The position numbers and the translations under genes were made by a program. Positions 14,395 to 16,547 of a stretch of 16,547 nt of DNA are shown piece after piece. This stretch comes from WVWN01 sp964563535 (GTDB lineage: Bacteria > RBG-13-66-14 > B26-G2 > WVWN01), in contig CAZLXP010000056.1 of the NCBI GenBank assembly GCA_964563535.1, positions 1 to 16,547 on the forward strand, read 5' to 3'. The notes beneath the pieces are model-generated. The model was not told the origin of the DNA, made no database searches, and saw only the letters and a list, made by a program, of their open reading frames with translations. How positions within the stretch are numbered: position 1 is the stretch's first letter; each line of letters begins with the position of its first letter.

Positions 14395-15108
14395 ATGTTT
14401 ACTGCCGAATGGTGGCTGGATAAATTGTATTTAGCGCCCGGGATTCTCTTGGGCCTGGTGGTGCACGAGTTTTGTCACGGCTACGCCGCTTGGCGTCTGG
14501 GCGACCCCACCGCCAAACTCGCGGGGCGGCTTAGTTTCAATCCCCTGAGACATCTTGACCTTCTGGGTACGGTAGCCCTCTTTGTCGCGCGCATAGGTTG
14601 GGCCAAGCCGGTGCCGGTAGACGCCCGGAACTTTCGCGACCCGCGGAAGGGGATTTTGTTTACGTCGCTCGCCGGGCCGGTGTCCAATTTAATCTTGGGG
14701 GCGGTGCTGGGGCTGGGTTTGGGCGGCCTTTTCACGTACGCGCTAAAAATACCCGGGACCTTCGACTCGTCTTGGCTCCGGCTGCTTTACCTGGTGCTGT
14801 TCAACGGCGTCTACATCAATTTTGTTCTCGCCATATTTAATATGTTGCCGATACCGCCGCTCGACGGTTCGAACGTGTTGGGGGCCGTTTTACCGCGCGG
14901 CGCCGCGGCGTCTTACGGCCGCTTCATCACGCGCTACGGCCGGACCGTCCTCATCGTCTTCTTTCTCGCGATATTCTTGGGCCCTTCGTTCGGTTTTCCC
15001 GTTTTTCAATGGTTTCTAATGCCGCCGGTGAAGGTTCTGTTTCGTTTAACTACCGGCTTTTCACTCAACGAACTCTGGTACTTCTACGCGGCGACGTTTA
15101 GCCTGTAA
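14395..15108 (+). CDS. Site-2 protease family (M50) membrane metalloprotease
   Basis: This 237-residue integral membrane protein belongs to the compact M50B group. The zinc motif HEFCH (H24, E25, H28) lies in the first hydrophobic helix, and the third ligand D157 in NMLPIPPLDGSN near the end of a later one. Conserved intermediates are RLSFNPLRHLDLLGT, GWAKPVPVDARNFRDPRKG and SLAGPVSNLILG. Hydrophobic segments lie near 12-30, 53-68, 88-116, 128-150 and 183-208. There is no PDZ domain, unlike RseP. Family members cut substrates within the membrane; the target here is unknown, though an envelope-stress role fits the neighbours. AGGAAG at the end of the recombinase gene provides a Shine-Dalgarno and the gap is only 3 bases. 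It is the last gene of the cluster. Confidence 0.92.
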   Translation: MFTAEWWLDKLYLAPGILLGLVVHEFCHGYAAWRLGDPTAKLAGRLSFNPLRHLDLLGTVALFVARIGWAKPVPVDARNFRDPRKGILFTSLAGPVSNLILGAVLGLGLGGLFTYALKIPGTFDSSWLRLLYLVLFNGVYINFVLAIFNMLPIPPLDGSNVLGAVLPRGAAASYGRFITRYGRTVLIVFFLAIFLGPSFGFPVFQWFLMPPVKVLFRLTTGFSLNELWYFYAATFSL

Positions 15109-15122
15109 GGATTTGGGGTTAA

Positions 15123-15151
15123 AAAAAGCCGCCCGGCAAGGGCGGCTTTTT
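15123..15151. terminator. Bidirectional intrinsic terminator between convergent genes
   Basis: AAAAAGCCGCCC (15123-15134), loop GGCAA, and GGGCGGCTTTTT (15140-15151) form a perfect 12-bp stem with T runs in both directions (T5 on plus, T7 on minus). It lies 14 bases after the M50 gene stop and 15 bases after the stop of the convergent minus-strand gene, so it serves both. Confidence 0.93.
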
Positions 15152-15166
15152 AGCGGCCATAGTCGC

Positions 15167-15940
15167 TTAATGGAATAATGCCTTAACGTTGCCGAAGGAG
15201 GCGGGCGAGACGCCGGACGTGAGGTCGCCCGGGCAATGGATTTTATAAATGCGGTCGTTGCCGTCGCAACCTACCCATAAGTATTGGCCGTAGTAGGCGA
15301 GGCCGCGGGGATATTGCCCCGGGACCGTAAACGAGGCCACCAACGAACCGGCGGTGTTGTAGCCGTAAACTATGTTCGGGTTCGAACCTTGCCATACGAC
15401 TTTATTGCGCTGGTCCCACGCGATGTCGCAGTTGCTTGCTGTCGCCAAAGGGAAAGAGGAGAGGATGCTGCCGTTCAACATATTATGGCGCCAGCAATAC
15501 GACGGCGCGGAATCAGAGGTGAGGATGGCGGTTGTGCCCTCGCCGCCGTCGCTGGTGCAGTACGCCGCCGCGCCGTACGGTTCGTGGCCGGCGCTCCAAT
15601 AACGGTAAACGCTTCCGGTGAGGGCGTTGCAATCGTAGACCCGGTTGTTTTCGTAGCAACCGACCCAGACGTGGGCGTCGGTGGCGAATGCGAGGCCGCT
15701 GCATTTATTGCTGAAAGATGTGGCCCACGAGCCGTAGGAGGAACCGTTCGCGGGGGATACGCGGTATACGAAGGTCGTGCTGCCGTAGTTTATAACGAAT
15801 AACCTCATATGCGAACGGGCCATCCCCCGGATCTGATTGCCGGGCGCGGGGAACGAACCCGTAACGTCGCCCAGCCGCGCGAAGGTGGCCGGCGTGAAGA
15901 AAATCGATAACGTTGCCAAAATTAACGCTAAACTTTTCAT
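15167..15940 (-). CDS. Secreted cysteine-rich beta-propeller protein of unknown function
   Basis: The 257-residue precursor has a clear signal peptide (MKSLALILATLSIFFTPATFA, cut near residue 21). The rest is a string of about five 40-47-residue beta-rich units, each with a pattern like PxGLAYYGQYLWVGCDGNDRIYKI or NTAGSLVASF, as in propellers of the NHL/YncE type. Eight cysteines (C80, C95, C104, C128, C149, C171, C225, C236) suggest disulfides in an extracytoplasmic protein. A 20-residue tail ends PASFGNVKALFH. No catalytic motif is evident. The ATG is preceded by AGGAGG 10 bases upstream, within a 5' hairpin, and by a good promoter. The next gene on this strand encodes a paralog, so this is a small tandem family. 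Surface sensing, binding or matrix roles are guesses. Confidence 0.78.
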   Translation of the reverse strand: MKSLALILATLSIFFTPATFARLGDVTGSFPAPGNQIRGMARSHMRLFVINYGSTTFVYRVSPANGSSYGSWATSFSNKCSGLAFATDAHVWVGCYENNRVYDCNALTGSVYRYWSAGHEPYGAAAYCTSDGGEGTTAILTSDSAPSYCWRHNMLNGSILSSFPLATASNCDIAWDQRNKVVWQGSNPNIVYGYNTAGSLVASFTVPGQYPRGLAYYGQYLWVGCDGNDRIYKIHCPGDLTSGVSPASFGNVKALFH

Positions 15941-15974
15941 AACCGGTTTGCCTCCTTTCGGATTTTGCCGGTTA
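15940..15974 (-). promoter_or_regulatory. 5' leader hairpin enclosing the Shine-Dalgarno
   Basis: On the minus strand TAACCGG (15974-15968) pairs perfectly with CCGGTTA (15946-15940), the last base being the A of the start codon. The 21-base loop contains AGGAGG (15956-15951). The ribosome site is thus displayed in the loop and the start codon edge is in the stem, an arrangement that could tune initiation or bind a regulator. Confidence 0.45.
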
Positions 15975-16021
15975 GTTATTCGCAGGCGGCGGTGTAGCTA
16001 TTTTTTAAGCTTTTCATTAAG

Positions 16022-16050
16022 AATATAACGTAATAACGGCCCTAAGTCAA
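16022..16050 (-). promoter_or_regulatory. Sigma-70 promoter for the propeller gene
   Basis: On the minus strand TTGACT (16050-16045), a 17-base spacer, and TATATT (16027-16022) match the consensus at 5/6 and 5/6. It lies about 80 bases upstream of the ATG at 15940, leaving a leader of about 75 bases that contains the hairpin near the start codon. Confidence 0.65.
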
Positions 16051-16124
16051 ATTAAAATGGGGAGTAGTCGAAGTTTTCCGCGCCCTCGTTATCTTTTTCG
16101 GGGTTACGGGTTTTAGGGCATGAG

Positions 16125-16148
16125 AAAAGCCGCCCTGAGGGCGGCTTT
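16125..16148 (-). terminator. Intrinsic terminator after the upstream propeller paralog
   Basis: AAAGCCGCCC (16126-16135), loop TGA, and GGGCGGCTTT (16139-16148) form a perfect 10-bp stem. On the minus strand it ends in TTTT at 16128-16125. It lies 18 bases after the stop of the partial gene and has the same GCCGCCC/GGGCGGC stem as the terminator at 15.13 kb. Confidence 0.85.
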
Positions 16149-16166
16149 ATGGCTTGTGGCTCGAGC

Positions 16167-16547
16167 TTAGTGGAACAACGCCTTGACCCTGCCCACGGAG
16201 GCGGGCTGGATGTTCAGGTTCGTTTGCGGGCAGTGGATGCGGTAGACGTAATGGTCCGGGATGGTGCAACCTACCCAAAGGTACGAGGCGTTGTAGACGA
16301 CGGCGTAGGGATAAGGGGCGGGCATAGAAAACGAGGTCATCAAGGACCCGGCGGTATTCCAAGCGTACATTATGCCCGGGCTCCCGTATCCGCCCCAGAC
16401 TACCTGGTTCCGCCAGTCCCAGCCAATATCGTATGCGAGCTGCGACTTCGCGAACGACGAGAGGATGCTCCCCGTCGTCGGGTGGTGGTACCAGAGGTAG
16501 TTAGGCGAGGTGTAGGCCAATATTATCGACTGGGGGCCGGAACCGCC
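16167..16547 (-). CDS. Secreted beta-propeller paralog, 5' part beyond the window
   Basis: The frame is open from the right edge to the TAA at 16167, giving the last 126 residues of a longer protein; the start is not in the window. It aligns along its visible length with the C-terminal half of the neighbouring gene product, sharing GSILSSF, DIxWDxRNxVVW, NTAGSL, YLWVGC, Y-K/R-IHCP and the tail PAS-x-G-x-VKALFH. The linker before the tail differs (QTNLNIQ against GDLTSGVS). The two genes are therefore tandem duplicates that have diverged. Two cysteines are retained (in WVGC and IHCP), while others of the neighbour are absent. Its own terminator separates it from the downstream paralog. Confidence 0.8.
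   Translation of the reverse strand, partial: GGSGPQSIILAYTSPNYLWYHHPTTGSILSSFAKSQLAYDIGWDWRNQVVWGGYGSPGIMYAWNTAGSLMTSFSMPAPYPYAVVYNASYLWVGCTIPDHYVYRIHCPQTNLNIQPASVGRVKALFH

Overview
The window looks like a chromosomal segment of a GC-rich, diderm (LPS-making) bacterium. Lineage evidence is indirect. The lipid A genes include a fused LpxC-FabZ protein, known from Bacteroidetes/Chlorobi-type (FCB) bacteria and related candidate phyla. UDP-diacylglucosamine hydrolysis is assigned to LpxI rather than LpxH. There is a PorV/FadL-like barrel protein and several secreted beta-propeller proteins. An uncultivated FCB-like candidate phylum fits best, but the phylum cannot be fixed from sequence alone. 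A selB gene implies that the organism inserts selenocysteine.

Left part (1-5.5 kb): a minus-strand secreted SurA/parvulin-like protein faces away from a plus-strand run of selB, an ornithine aminotransferase gene (rocD) and an NHL-repeat lipoprotein gene. The 133-bp divergent gap carries a near-consensus promoter for the minus gene and a weaker candidate for selB. The run ends at a hairpin with a short T tract at about 5.45 kb. A REP-like palindrome at the extreme left edge overlaps the stop codon of the minus gene.

Central part (5.5-15.1 kb): ten closely spaced plus-strand genes form an envelope cluster. In order they are a two-module DNRLRE lipoprotein, a PorV-like outer-membrane barrel, Skp/OmpH, LpxD, LpxC-FabZ, LpxA, LpxI, a glyoxalase II-like metallo-hydrolase, a Xer-type tyrosine recombinase and a site-2 (M50) protease. 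LpxA, LpxC, LpxD and LpxI cover successive early steps from UDP-GlcNAc to lipid X (2,3-diacylglucosamine-1-phosphate). FabZ supplies the hydroxyacyl-ACP branch, and Skp fits outer-membrane protein biogenesis. lpxB and lpxK are not in the window. Several junctions overlap (GTGA, ATGA) or are only a few bases apart. The two gaps flanking lpxA are AT-rich. The cluster ends in a strong bidirectional terminator at 15.12-15.15 kb.

Right part (15.1-16.5 kb): two tandem minus-strand paralogs encode small secreted cysteine-rich beta-propeller proteins, the second cut by the window edge. They share a nearly invariant C-terminal tail (PAS-x-G-x-VKALFH) after dissimilar linkers, which may be a sorting or processing signal. 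Each is followed by a terminator with the same GCCGCCC stem. The first has a near-consensus promoter and a 5' hairpin that encloses its Shine-Dalgarno sequence. I found no CRISPR array, insertion sequence, rRNA or tRNA.
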